From positions 1 to 54,274 of the forward strand of contig PBAR01000001.1 in NCBI GenBank assembly GCA_002718285.1: DNA of 54,274 nt, read 5' to 3'. Origin of the DNA: Fidelibacterota bacterium (lineage in GTDB: Bacteria; Marinisomatota; Marinisomatia; Marinisomatales; UBA1611). A model generated the notes under the pieces. It saw only the letters and a list, made by a program, of their open reading frames with translations. It was not told the origin of the DNA and searched no databases. Position 1 is the first letter of the stretch. Each line of letters begins with the position of its first letter. Shown here in pieces: positions 30,488 to 40,100 of this stretch. The translations under genes were made by a program, and so were the position numbers.

Positions 30488-32167
30488 TTAACCTGTTCCA
30501 GTTTTAAGGCTGGATGGTGAAATTAGTTTTTGTTGTAATATTGTTAAAATATTAAAAAGCGTATAATAAAGGTTCAGGCCGGAAGGAAAAGAATTAAAAA
30601 GAATATAAAAGAAAACTGTCATAAAGTACTGCATTGTCTTTTGTTGCGGCTGTTGCTCAACCCCTCCAGACATCATGCGCTGCTGAATAAACATAGATAT
30701 AACCATAATAATTGGTAAAACGGCAACCTGTGAACCGTAGAGAGGAATTGTAAACGGCAGATTAAAGATTGTGTCTGGGGCAGAAAGGTCTTTTATCCAA
30801 AAAACAAATGGCTCTGCTCGTAGCTCAATAGTTGTCCTAAACACTTGAAAAAGCGCGAAAAGAAGGGGCATTTGAAGCAGCATGGGGAGACACCCTCCTA
30901 GCGGGTTTACTCCCCGGTCTTTATAAAGCTTCATAGTTGCCTGGTTTAGTTTTTGAGGGTTGTTTTTAAGTTTTTCTCTAATTTTAGAAATTTCTGGGGC
31001 AAGCAATTGCATTGCGGCTGTGGATTCGTAACTTTTTTTTGTTAGGGGGTAAACAAGAATTTTTATTAATACAGAAAAAACGATCAACACCACCCCATAG
31101 TTTGATATATATTGATTCATCTTTTTTAAAAGCCACAACACGCCTTTAGATATAGGCCTAATAATCCAAAAGCCCAAATTCATAACGCTTTCTAAATTTC
31201 TTCCGACAAGTTTAATTCTCTCATATTCCAGCGGGCCGAGGTATAGCCTAAGGGATGATGAGGTAGATGCGGGCAATGAAAGGGAAATGTCATAAATTTC
31301 TTTTCCATTGTTATTTCCAGATAAATAAGCGGATACCACATCACCAGGATTGCTAGGCAAAATTGATGCAATAAAATATTTTGTTCGGGTTGCTACCCAG
31401 TCAGTGGACCCTATAAAATTCATTGAGTTGGATTCACCACTTCCAACTTTTAGATCGACAAGCTCTCCGCCCTGGAAAACATAGGAATAAAAATACAACA
31501 GATCGTCTTGTGTGTTTTTTTCTGTTTTTTCTAGGCCACCATACCACCCTAGAGAATATGTTCCGGCAAAAACATTATCAGAGATTTCAGACATATCAAT
31601 GTTTATATCTATTATATATCTGTCTGGATAAAAAGTCAGTGATTTTTTTATTTTTTTATTTTTACCTGTCCTTAGAAAAAAAGAAAAGGTGGTTGGTTTT
31701 GAAATTGGCCCGTCGAAATATTTCATTTCTGGCGCCCAAGGAACCCCAAGGTCAATATTGTTACCGTCAATATCCTTGTAGCGGATGGACAGGTTGGTTT
31801 TATTTATGTTGTTTATTAAGTTTAAAAAACTGCTGTCTTCATTTGTGAAATTTATAGTTTCGAAAGAAACAAGAGAGCCTCCGTGTTTTGACGAAATAGA
31901 CGCATTGTACAGGTTGGTTTCTATTTTATAAACTTTCTCAGTTTCGGCGCTTTGCGGGGACAGAAAAACAGCTTTTTGTTCTGTTGTCTGGCGAGTAAGA
32001 TTACTGGTTTTGATTTCAGGGTTTGGCGGTTCGTAATCCTGCATGTTTTCAATAGCGAGACTGTCTTGGGCAACAGCGGGGGGTGGAGAGACGAGCTCCA
32101 TATAGTAAGGAGTAAATATTAAAACAAGAGCAATGAGCAAAAATGCTAATAAAGTATTTCGGTCCAT
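30488..32167 (-). CDS. yidC: Membrane protein insertase YidC
   Basis: A 559-residue YidC/Oxa1 insertase of the Gram-negative type. There is an N-terminal helix (LLAFLLIALVLIFTPYYMEL), a large periplasmic P1 domain (about 60-335) and a conserved membrane core (about 350-545) with YGVVLIVFSVLIKILVYPLT, PEISKIREKLKNNPQKLNQA, YKDRGVNPLGGCLPMLLQMP and an LNLYYTLFNIL end. It inserts inner-membrane proteins alone or with SecYEG. It lies between rpmH and mnmE. The genes usually between rpmH and yidC (rnpA, yidD) are absent. Confidence 0.97.
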   Translation of the reverse strand: MDRNTLLAFLLIALVLIFTPYYMELVSPPPAVAQDSLAIENMQDYEPPNPEIKTSNLTRQTTEQKAVFLSPQSAETEKVYKIETNLYNASISSKHGGSLVSFETINFTNEDSSFLNLINNINKTNLSIRYKDIDGNNIDLGVPWAPEMKYFDGPISKPTTFSFFLRTGKNKKIKKSLTFYPDRYIIDINIDMSEISDNVFAGTYSLGWYGGLEKTEKNTQDDLLYFYSYVFQGGELVDLKVGSGESNSMNFIGSTDWVATRTKYFIASILPSNPGDVVSAYLSGNNNGKEIYDISLSLPASTSSSLRLYLGPLEYERIKLVGRNLESVMNLGFWIIRPISKGVLWLLKKMNQYISNYGVVLIVFSVLIKILVYPLTKKSYESTAAMQLLAPEISKIREKLKNNPQKLNQATMKLYKDRGVNPLGGCLPMLLQMPLLFALFQVFRTTIELRAEPFVFWIKDLSAPDTIFNLPFTIPLYGSQVAVLPIIMVISMFIQQRMMSGGVEQQPQQKTMQYFMTVFFYILFNSFPSGLNLYYTLFNILTILQQKLISPSSLKTGTG

Positions 32168-32295
32168 TTTATATCTTATAAAAAAGGTTGTTCAAAGGAG
32201 GGCCAGATTCTGGAAAGGAACTTCTATTAAACAGCTTACAACGGGAAGACTGGTGCGCTTCACAGGGGCCTGGCGATCACATTAATATGACCACA
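32168..32295 (-). other. 128-bp gap between rpmH and yidC with no rnpA or yidD
   Basis: RnpA needs about 110-120 codons and YidD about 70-80, so neither fits. All three minus-strand frames contain stops near the rpmH end (TAA, TGA and TGA within 32260-32295), so an rnpA frame overlapping rpmH, as in Thermus, is also excluded. The stretch looks less AT-rich than its flanks and contains a small hairpin, CCAG AAT CTGG on the minus strand (32201-32211). It may be a structured yidC leader. Confidence 0.5.
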
Positions 32296-32430
32296 TTAGG
32301 CAGAAAGCCTTTTACGTCCTTTTTTACGTCTTCGCTTTAATACAGACCGGCCACCAACACTCGATCTTCTTTTGCGAAATCCGTGTTTATTTTTTCTTTT
32401 TCTTTTGCTGGGTTGATATGTGCGTTTCAT
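32296..32430 (-). CDS. rpmH: Ribosomal protein bL34
   Basis: A 44-residue, strongly basic protein starting [19 protein letters not shown] and ending GRKRLSA. It has the diagnostic TYQPS and HGFR(K)R motifs of bL34 and the normal length. The start at 32430 is the only one possible. It is the first gene on the minus strand, next to the predicted origin and divergent from dnaA, the classical place for rpmH. Confidence 0.97.
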   Translation of the reverse strand: MKRTYQPSKRKRKNKHGFRKRRSSVGGRSVLKRRRKKGRKRLSA

Positions 32431-32596
32431 TTTTTATCCAAAAAAGCCCGGGAAAATACAACATCGAAGATCTTAACACAAAAAATAAAATCAACGAAAA
32501 AGACAGGTTATAAAAAATTTATTGGCAGGATGCCTACAAAAACCCATAATTTTTATACATGTGCGGTTGTGGATAACATGTGGATAACTATTTAAT
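32431..32596. other. Predicted chromosomal origin region (oriC) with two DnaA boxes
   Basis: The divergent gap between rpmH and dnaA holds two perfect DnaA boxes, TGTGGATAA, at 32568-32576 and 32579-32587, in the same orientation and 11 bp apart (one helical turn), just before the dnaA start. An AT-rich stretch (about 32460-32560) could be the unwinding element. Gene strand switches here: everything to the left is minus, and the first four genes to the right are plus, as expected for bidirectional replication. Two boxes are few for an oriC; they could also serve dnaA autoregulation. Confidence 0.75.
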
Positions 32597-33937
32597 ATGA
32601 GTGCTGAGGCGCTTTGGGGGTCTGTTGAAAGGGAGCTGTCTGCTTCTCTTCCCGCGCACGCGGTTAGTGCTTGGTTTGATCCTATTTTTCCACTGGCCTT
32701 AACTGAAAACGAATTAGTGCTTCAGGTGCCAAATCGATTTTTTTATGAATGGATAGAGTCGCACTATAAGAAGAGCATCTCAAAGGCCCTGTCGGCTGTT
32801 TCCAATCAAAATATAAAACATAGACTCGTTATTTCTTCAAATGAAAAAGATATCGGCGGGGACGGCCTTGTTTTTGAAACAATTAAAAGAGAGCCTGTCG
32901 TTCCACACGGCCTGAATAAAAATTATTTATTTGATTCCTTTATTGAGGGAACAAACAATCAGTTTGCAAAAACTGCATCAGAAACTGTGGCCGACGAGCT
33001 TGCCAAGCAGTCATTTAACCCTCTGATTATTTACGGAGGGGTTGGTCTTGGGAAAACCCATCTTTTACATGCCATAGGGAATCAGGTGTTTAAAAAAACA
33101 CCATCAGCAAGGGTTGTGTTAGCAACAAGCGAAAAATTTACTCTTGACTTTGTAAATAGTCTTCGAAAAAATAAAACGACGGAATTTGCAAAACAATATA
33201 GGCAGGCGGATGTGCTTCTTATAGATGACATACAATTTTTTCGCGGCAAAGAGCAAACCCAGGAACAGTTTTTTCATACTTTTAATGAATTGTATCAATC
33301 TGGCAGGCAGATTGTAATGACAGCTGATAGGTTTCCTGGTGAAATGAAGGGACTAAAGGACAGACTTCTTTCCCGTTTTCAATCTGGTTTATCAGTAGAT
33401 ATTCAACCACCGGACTTTGAAATGAGGGTTGCCATTCTCCTTGATAAGGCAGAACAGAACGGTGTCGAGTTGAATTATGATATAATAGAATTTATTGCAA
33501 CGCACGTTAAAAACAATATTCGCGACCTGGAAGGAACTATTATAAGAATTTTAGCAAAGTCATCTCTTATGAATCGCGACATTGATTTTGATCTTGCAAA
33601 AGAGGCCGTGAGGGAGAGGGTGGGAAAACAAATATCACCCACCATCTCCGTTGAAGATGTGGTGAGACGCGTTTCAGATCTGTTTCGTGTAAAAGAAAAA
33701 GCCATCGTTGGAAAAAGCAGAAAGGCAGAAATAGTAGAGGCGAGGCAGGTTTGCATGTATCTTTGCAGATGCCTAATAGGTGACTCTCTAAGCAACATAG
33801 GTGTTTATTTTGGAGGGAGAGACCACACCACAGTTATTCACGCACTCCAAACAGTTGAAAAGAAAAAGAAAAAAAACAAAAAGCTGGAAAGCGCAATTGG
33901 CAGAATAGAACAGGAGCTAGGTTTTGGATCGCTATAA
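32597..33937 (+). CDS. dnaA: Chromosomal replication initiator protein DnaA
   Basis: A 446-residue DnaA of normal length. Domain I has LWGSVERELSASLPAHAVSAWF. The linker is short. The AAA+ domain has Walker A GGVGLGKTHLLHAIGN, Walker B LLIDDIQFFRGKE, and the ISM/box VII region RLLSRFQSGLSVDIQPPDFE. Domain IV has the DNA-binding helix-turn-helix with the signature GGRDHTTVIHA. It opens oriC by ATP-dependent assembly. Two DnaA boxes lie within 30 bases of its ATG, so autorepression is likely. No clear Shine-Dalgarno site. Confidence 0.98.
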   Translation: MSAEALWGSVERELSASLPAHAVSAWFDPIFPLALTENELVLQVPNRFFYEWIESHYKKSISKALSAVSNQNIKHRLVISSNEKDIGGDGLVFETIKREPVVPHGLNKNYLFDSFIEGTNNQFAKTASETVADELAKQSFNPLIIYGGVGLGKTHLLHAIGNQVFKKTPSARVVLATSEKFTLDFVNSLRKNKTTEFAKQYRQADVLLIDDIQFFRGKEQTQEQFFHTFNELYQSGRQIVMTADRFPGEMKGLKDRLLSRFQSGLSVDIQPPDFEMRVAILLDKAEQNGVELNYDIIEFIATHVKNNIRDLEGTIIRILAKSSLMNRDIDFDLAKEAVRERVGKQISPTISVEDVVRRVSDLFRVKEKAIVGKSRKAEIVEARQVCMYLCRCLIGDSLSNIGVYFGGRDHTTVIHALQTVEKKKKKNKKLESAIGRIEQELGFGSL

Positions 33938-34013
33938 GTTTATTAGAAAATGAGATGTTGTTTTTTAAAAAACAGAGCTGAAAACTATAAAAAAAACAAT
34001 ACAAATCTAAAAC

Positions 34014-34042
34014 TTGACCATATGGGAAACTCTAACTACATT
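34014..34042 (+). promoter_or_regulatory. Possible sigma70-type promoter of the leader before the giant surface gene
   Basis: TTGACC (34014-34019, 5/6 to consensus) is separated by 17 bases from TACATT (34037-34042, 4/6). Transcription would start near 34049, at the 9-bp inverted repeat. Some FCB bacteria use other promoter elements, so this is only tentative. Confidence 0.35.
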
Positions 34043-34046
34043 TCAT

Positions 34047-34156
34047 TTGGAAAGATTGCATGCGGATGGGCTCTTTCCAACTAATCCTCATACCATTTGC
34101 AACACGCCACAAAACAATTTAGAAGCACAGGCGAAATAAGCGCCTGTGTATTTTTT
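34047..34156 (+). ncRNA. Candidate short leader RNA or small RNA between dnaA and the giant gene
   Basis: A perfect 9-bp inverted repeat, TTGGAAAGA (34047-34055) with TCTTTCCAA (34072-34080), encloses a 16-base loop containing GCATGC. About 46 bases later comes a strong terminator. An alternative pairing, TTGCA (34056) with TGCAA (about 34098), is possible, so the RNA could switch structure. Together with the promoter-like site it would make a transcript of roughly 105 nt. It is not any riboswitch class I recognise. Confidence 0.4.
34126..34156 (+). terminator. Rho-independent terminator upstream of the giant surface gene
   Basis: CACAGGCG (34126-34133) pairs perfectly with CGCCTGTG (34141-34148) across a 7-base loop, followed by TATTTTTTG. 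It lies between dnaA and the giant gene, so it ends the dnaA transcript, or acts as an attenuator, or ends a small RNA. Confidence 0.85.
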
Positions 34157-34197
34157 GAATAATAAAGTGCTAAAAACACAACTAAGGAGATAACGTC

Positions 34198-37100
34198 ATG
34201 GGTAAATCGATAATTAAACTTCTTACTGTTTCAACTATAATAACATCGTTTGCTTCATTTTTATTTGCAAACAACGGATCAGGGCAGGTGGATTATACTG
34301 AAATCGAAAGGCAAGATAAAATTGCTAAAGGCTTAATTCCTTTCGTTTCTGAGGCCGCGGAGCTAAACCCAAATCAAGATATTGAAATCCAAACAGAGAA
34401 CCACAAACCTTATCAGGGTTTTCTTGGTGTTAAATATTCCAAAGAGCAGGGCAGAGCCCTTAACGGACTGGCGGGCGATATTATAAAAGCGCTTAATAAT
34501 GCAGACGGGTCAAGCGGCCCTATAAATGTTGAAAAGCTGGAAAAGGCTTTGGGGCAAATGAGCTATGAAGAAATAAAAGGCATATATCTTTATACGAACT
34601 CTCCGATAGTAGAAGGGTATATGTATAGTGCCTGGCTTGAAATGGATAGAACCGCCGATGTGTCTTTTCCCAGGGCGACAACAGGAGAAACGGAGCCAAA
34701 CAACACAGCATCTACCGCGGGCGCACTGAGCGATACGGTTAAAGCATATCTTACTGCGTACGATGAAGACTGGTTTGTTTTTACAACAACAGCAGCTTCA
34801 GATATTGTTCTGGAAACCGGAGCAGGCGCGGGAACCGATAATGTTGGTGATACAAAAATGTGGCTTTTTAACAACCCTGATAGTGCCTATGTTGATTATG
34901 ATGATGATGGTGGAACAAGCGGGTATTCAAAAATTACTTACCGCTCGTATGCTGCGGGAACATATTATGTAAAAGTTGCGGGATACACCGGCACGTACGC
35001 TGGAGCATATGTCCTTGCATATGCCAACACCGCTTTTAGCGCCCAAAATGGTAGTGTAGTAATTAATGAGATACATTATAACCCTTCTTCTGCGCAGGGC
35101 AGCGATAGCGAATACGAGTTTCTTGAATTGTATAACACCACGGCTGCTGATATTGATATGGGCGGCTGGAGCCTGACGAGAGATGGGGGGCTGTATTCTA
35201 CTGATCTTTCAGGAACTGTAATTTCTGCAAACAGCTATGCTGTTATTGCTTATACCGGGGCAACATATGCATCCCTTTCTGTTCCTGTAGTTAACGCCGG
35301 TTATTTTGGTTTGTCCAACAGCGGGAAAGACCTTGTACTTTTAGACAGTCTTGGGCGCATGGTGGATGAAGTAACATATGATGATAACTATCCATCCACA
35401 AACCCTTGGAACCATACTGATGCCGACGGGGACGATGCCGATGGGGACGGACCGTCTTTAGAGTTGAAAGATCCGTCGCTGGACAACAGCCTGGCTTCCA
35501 GCTGGAAAGCTTCCGGTGTTGATAATGGAACCCCTGGCGCTGCAAACTCAATGAAGTCAGACATATTAATGGTGAACACATCTGTATCAACATACCAGGG
35601 CATAGGATCAACAGAGACCGCTGCACTTAAGGTGAAAAACCTGGGATATGCGGATCTTACCATTGACAGCGTTGTTGCGTCACAGTATATATCTGCAACA
35701 AGTTATCTTTCAGAAAGTTTTGAATCGGGTTTGTCTGCTTCCGGGTGGACTTTCAGCCCGTCAACCGGTTCCGGCGCATGGGGCCTTAGCAACGGGTCGA
35801 GCTCTTATCCTTATTATGGGCCTGGAACATCATCTGACGGTTCATATTCAGTCTATTTTAATGTATATAGTTTTTCTTCCGGCATAACTGGGTCTATGAC
35901 CACACCAGCAGTGGATTTTACATCTGCTGCAACCCCATCTCTTACATTCGATTTTTGGAACTCTACAGGAAGCGATCCTGTTTATGTTGCAGTTTCGACT
36001 GATGGCGGCACAACATTCACGAATTTGGATACTCTGTCACCTGGCGTTACTTCATGGACATCACAGTCTGTTGATCTTTCATCGTACGCAGGTCTGTCAA
36101 GTGTCCATGTAAAAATTACAGCTGTTAGCGATTACGGCTACAGCAACCCACACATAGATAATGTTAGCATAGCAGAACCGGGGTATACTACGGTTCCGAG
36201 CTGGCTGACAGTTACTGCTCCTTCCGCTATAGCTGCCGGCGACTCAGGCGAAATAGGTTTAAGCTTTAGCGGTGCCAGTTTCACATCAGACTATGATGGG
36301 TCTGCTACTTTAAGCATATACAATAATGATCCAAGAGATACGCTGAAAACAGCAACGGCAAGTATTAGCGTGCGTGCCGATACGGCAATTTTATCCTATT
36401 CATCCGGTACGGCTTGGCTTATAGCACCAATCGGAGATACGAGCGGGGTAGTGGCTATTACATTGTCAAATCCTGGAGGAGCTGCTCTTCTGGTAGACTC
36501 TGTCCGTTTTAGCAGCGGTTCTTCAAGCAGCTATATAACAAGCCTTGCAGACAGCTCCGTTATTGAGCCGAACACCAGCACATCCTTTACAGCCAGCTTT
36601 GCCCCGACAGCAGCTGGTACAGATTTAGACACGATGGTTTTTCACGCCAACACCGATTCTTCCGGAAACAGCTCTCTAAAATTCAGCGGATATGGGTATG
36701 ACAGTTCAACAGATACGCTTTATGGGTTTCCATCCGGATCTGCAGCAGGCGACGGCTGGGTTTTGACAGATGGCGGTTACCCGACTACAAACGGATCCGG
36801 CTATATACAGGCGGTTGACGGTACTATAATTTCTCCAAAATCCATTTTTACATCAGCAAGCAAGATGCACTTTACTTTTAGAAACCCAAATGCAGCCACT
36901 CAGGATGTTTCGGTTTATTATTCTGATGATAAATCAGGTTCACAGTGGGCAGACTGGACAGCAGTAGAAACAATTACTCTTGCTGCTGCGTCAACTGCAG
37001 GCTTGTCAAATACGCAAAGATTCGTAGTTGACGCCCCGGCAACTGCGGATACCGGTTATGTTGCGTTAAAATTTTCTGTTCCGGGCGCACTGACTCACTA

Positions 37101-40100
37101 CTCCTCATTAAGAGACGCGGTTATTGGAAAATCAGCGGAATATACCACTGTTGATGATTCGGATGTTTCGGATCAGTATGTGTTGGAAGACTTTGACGGT
37201 TCATTTTCTTTACCATCTGGATGGACAGGCGATTTCAGCGTTACATCCTCGGGCGGAGCGGTCGACGGAGGATATTATGCCCGAGGAAATGTATATAGTT
37301 CTGATCCGAGGGATACAATGTCAACACATGTCGTTGGGCCTTTTGAATCAGGGGACAGCTTAAGTTTTTATTTTCGTGCTGTTGATTATTATGGTGGTAC
37401 AGGAACATCGTTTTCCGGTGATGATGCTATGTCTGTTTACAGCCAGAATGCGGACGGTTCTGACCGCACGTTGCTTTGGGCTGCCACGGCGGCAACGCAC
37501 ACCCCAACAACTGACTGGGCACATGTTTCGGTTGCTGTGCCAAACAACCTTATTGGAGAAAGAGGCGTCTTTGTTTTCGATGGAGTAAGGGCAACCGGTG
37601 ACTGGTATGCATCTTACGATCAGATTCGCTATGCAGAGCGTCCGATTCCTATAATTAGCGTATCTCCTAATTCCATTGATTTTGGCAGCATGGCAACAGG
37701 AGGGCAGACAAGAACAGCGACCATTACCGTAAACAACACAGGTGGAGACACTCTTACTGGCTCGATCTCAATGGGTACGCAGGCGACAGGTTTTGCCCCT
37801 CTTTCCACAACATCATTTTCCTTGTTGCCCGACTCATCTTTGGAAGTGCCGGTTGCTTTTCAAACCGACACCCTTTCCGGGCCTGTCTCAGCGACTGTAA
37901 CCGTTTCGTCTAATGGAGGGTCTGATGTAGAGGTGGATGTTGATGCAAAGGTTATAAGAGCTGATTTTGTTCACGATTTTGAGTTTGGAGAGGATTTGGA
38001 CTCTTTAGGGTATGTTAGACACAACATAGCAGGAGGTATTCACTGGGCGGAAGCGGCCGGAAGCAGTGTTTCCGGAGGAAGTAAGATGCTTAAGGTTGAG
38101 TCTCATGATTACGGTGGAAAAACATTATTGGTTCTGCCTATGTTAACGGTGAATGCTGATGGTGAGCGCCTGGCTTTCGATGCTAAAGTAAGCACTGTAA
38201 GCGCTACAAAAACAAGCACTCTTTATGTCCTTAGTCTTTCTGGAAACGGTTACGGGGTTTGGTCAACCGCAGACACTCTGGGCAAATTCAGTATCGGAGG
38301 AACGGGCGTAACCAGCGCTTTTGACACTGACTGGGGTACATACTTCGGTGACTACTACGGTATAACACAGGGAAGCTCGTATATAGGATTGATGGTGGAA
38401 GATGAATCAACAACTTTTGATGGTGCAGCAACGCTATATATAGATAATGTACATTATGTTGATGCTCCGACTGTTCCAATTGTAACGCTTGGAGCCTTTG
38501 ATCAAAAGATCAGTTTTTTAGGACAGCCGTTTAGTTTTACCAATTATGTTATTGGAGGAAACACGGGAGGAGACACTCTCTTTATTTCATCTATTACATC
38601 ATCGGATCCAAATATGGTTGTATCTGCTGTTTCTGATACAGTTGTAAAGGGTGATGATATTCTGGTAAACTTTTCTGTTGCCAGCGGTCTTTCTATGGGG
38701 CACTATACGGCAGAAATCATGTTTTCCCATAATGATACAAACTTTACGCTGGGCGGGATGAGTAAGTTTATGATAAGCACAGACTTTGCTCATGAAGCTA
38801 TCACTTTTGAATCAGGTAATTGGTCAGACGCTCTTCTGGCTCTTGATGATGATGAAGACGGAAACACCTGGGAAGTTGGAATGACTGACGACATGCAGGG
38901 GGATTATGCTGTTTCATCAAACAAAGACCCGGAAAACCCAATCAGCGAAAATGTTCTGGCAACATTTCTGAGGCATGTTTCGTCCGGGGATAAGTTTATT
39001 TTTGATGCTTTGTATACATCTCCGGATCCTGACTTTATGCATGTTAAAGTCTCCAGCGACTGGGGTGGAGGATGGACGATAATAGATGACGTTCCTATGT
39101 CCGGAAATAACCAAATGTCGCGATATGAATATGATCTCTCTGCCTACGTAGGCATGGATGTGCGCCTTGCTATAGTGGATGTAAATTACGGTAACAGCAG
39201 CAATGACCGGTTGTGGGTAGACAGGATTTTGCTTCCTGCGGCTACTGCAATGAATCCTATTGCCAATACCCGTGCTATGGGCAGTGACAGCACTTATACG
39301 CATGTTGGAGATACGGTAATTGTTACCGGTGTTGTTACGGTCTCTGATCAGTATGGAAGTCTCGTTGTTTTTCAAGATTCTGCAGCAGGGCTTGCAGCCT
39401 ATAGCTCTGCAATGGCCAGTGAGGTGTCATTAGGTGACCGGGTGATTGCAGAAGGAGTCCTGAAAAATTATAGATCGCTCCTTGAGCTTTCTCCTTTATT
39501 GGGTTTTATGGTTGTTGAAGAAGGTGTTCAAATAAACCCAATCAAGGTTAGCGTGGGAGACATAGAAGGCGGAACCAGCGCCGAAGCACTGGAAAGTATG
39601 TTGGTAAAGGTTGATGGTGCCACATGGGTAGACACATCAGACTGGACCGGCTCAGGCTCAGGTTTTAATATTGATATAGCCCTTGGTGGTGATACGGCTA
39701 AGGTTCGCGTTGATAGAGACACTGACCTTTATTATGAAGATGTTCCATATGGATCTGTTAATATTACAGGAGTAGTGCAACAGTTTGAATACAACTCTGC
39801 TCCGTACGAAGGGTTTCAGTTAATGCCAAGGTTTAACGAAGATGTTGAGCTGATGGCTCAATTCAGCGGTACAGTAACAGATGTATTAACCGGCAGTGCG
39901 GTTTCCGGTGTTTCTGTAGAAACGGATATCGACAGCGTGGCAACCGATGCAACAGGTATGTATGTTGTAAATGCTTCGCTGGATGCTGAAAGAATAGATT
40001 TTAGCAAAGAAGATTACACGGACGCTTTTTTCGCGGTTGATGCTTCCGGTGCAGGGTTCCCGATGCTGGATGTTGGTTTAAGCCCAAGCCCGGATGTGAA

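Noticed and set aside
32168..32430. Possible rnpA overlapping rpmH as in Thermus
   Set aside because: All three minus-strand frames are stopped just past the rpmH end, so no frame of RnpA length is possible.
32383..32595. 70-codon plus-strand frame before dnaA
   Set aside because: It overlaps rpmH in antisense and runs over the DnaA boxes; better explained as origin DNA.
33938..34197. tRNA or known riboswitch in the dnaA downstream gap
   Set aside because: No cloverleaf, no CCA-type acceptor and no motif of TPP, cobalamin, SAM, glycine or c-di-GMP classes; only the hairpin and terminator are supported.
38917..39375. 152-codon minus-strand open frame inside the giant surface gene
   Set aside because: The sense frame continues uninterrupted with domain-like sequence; no ribosome site or recognisable protein on the antisense.
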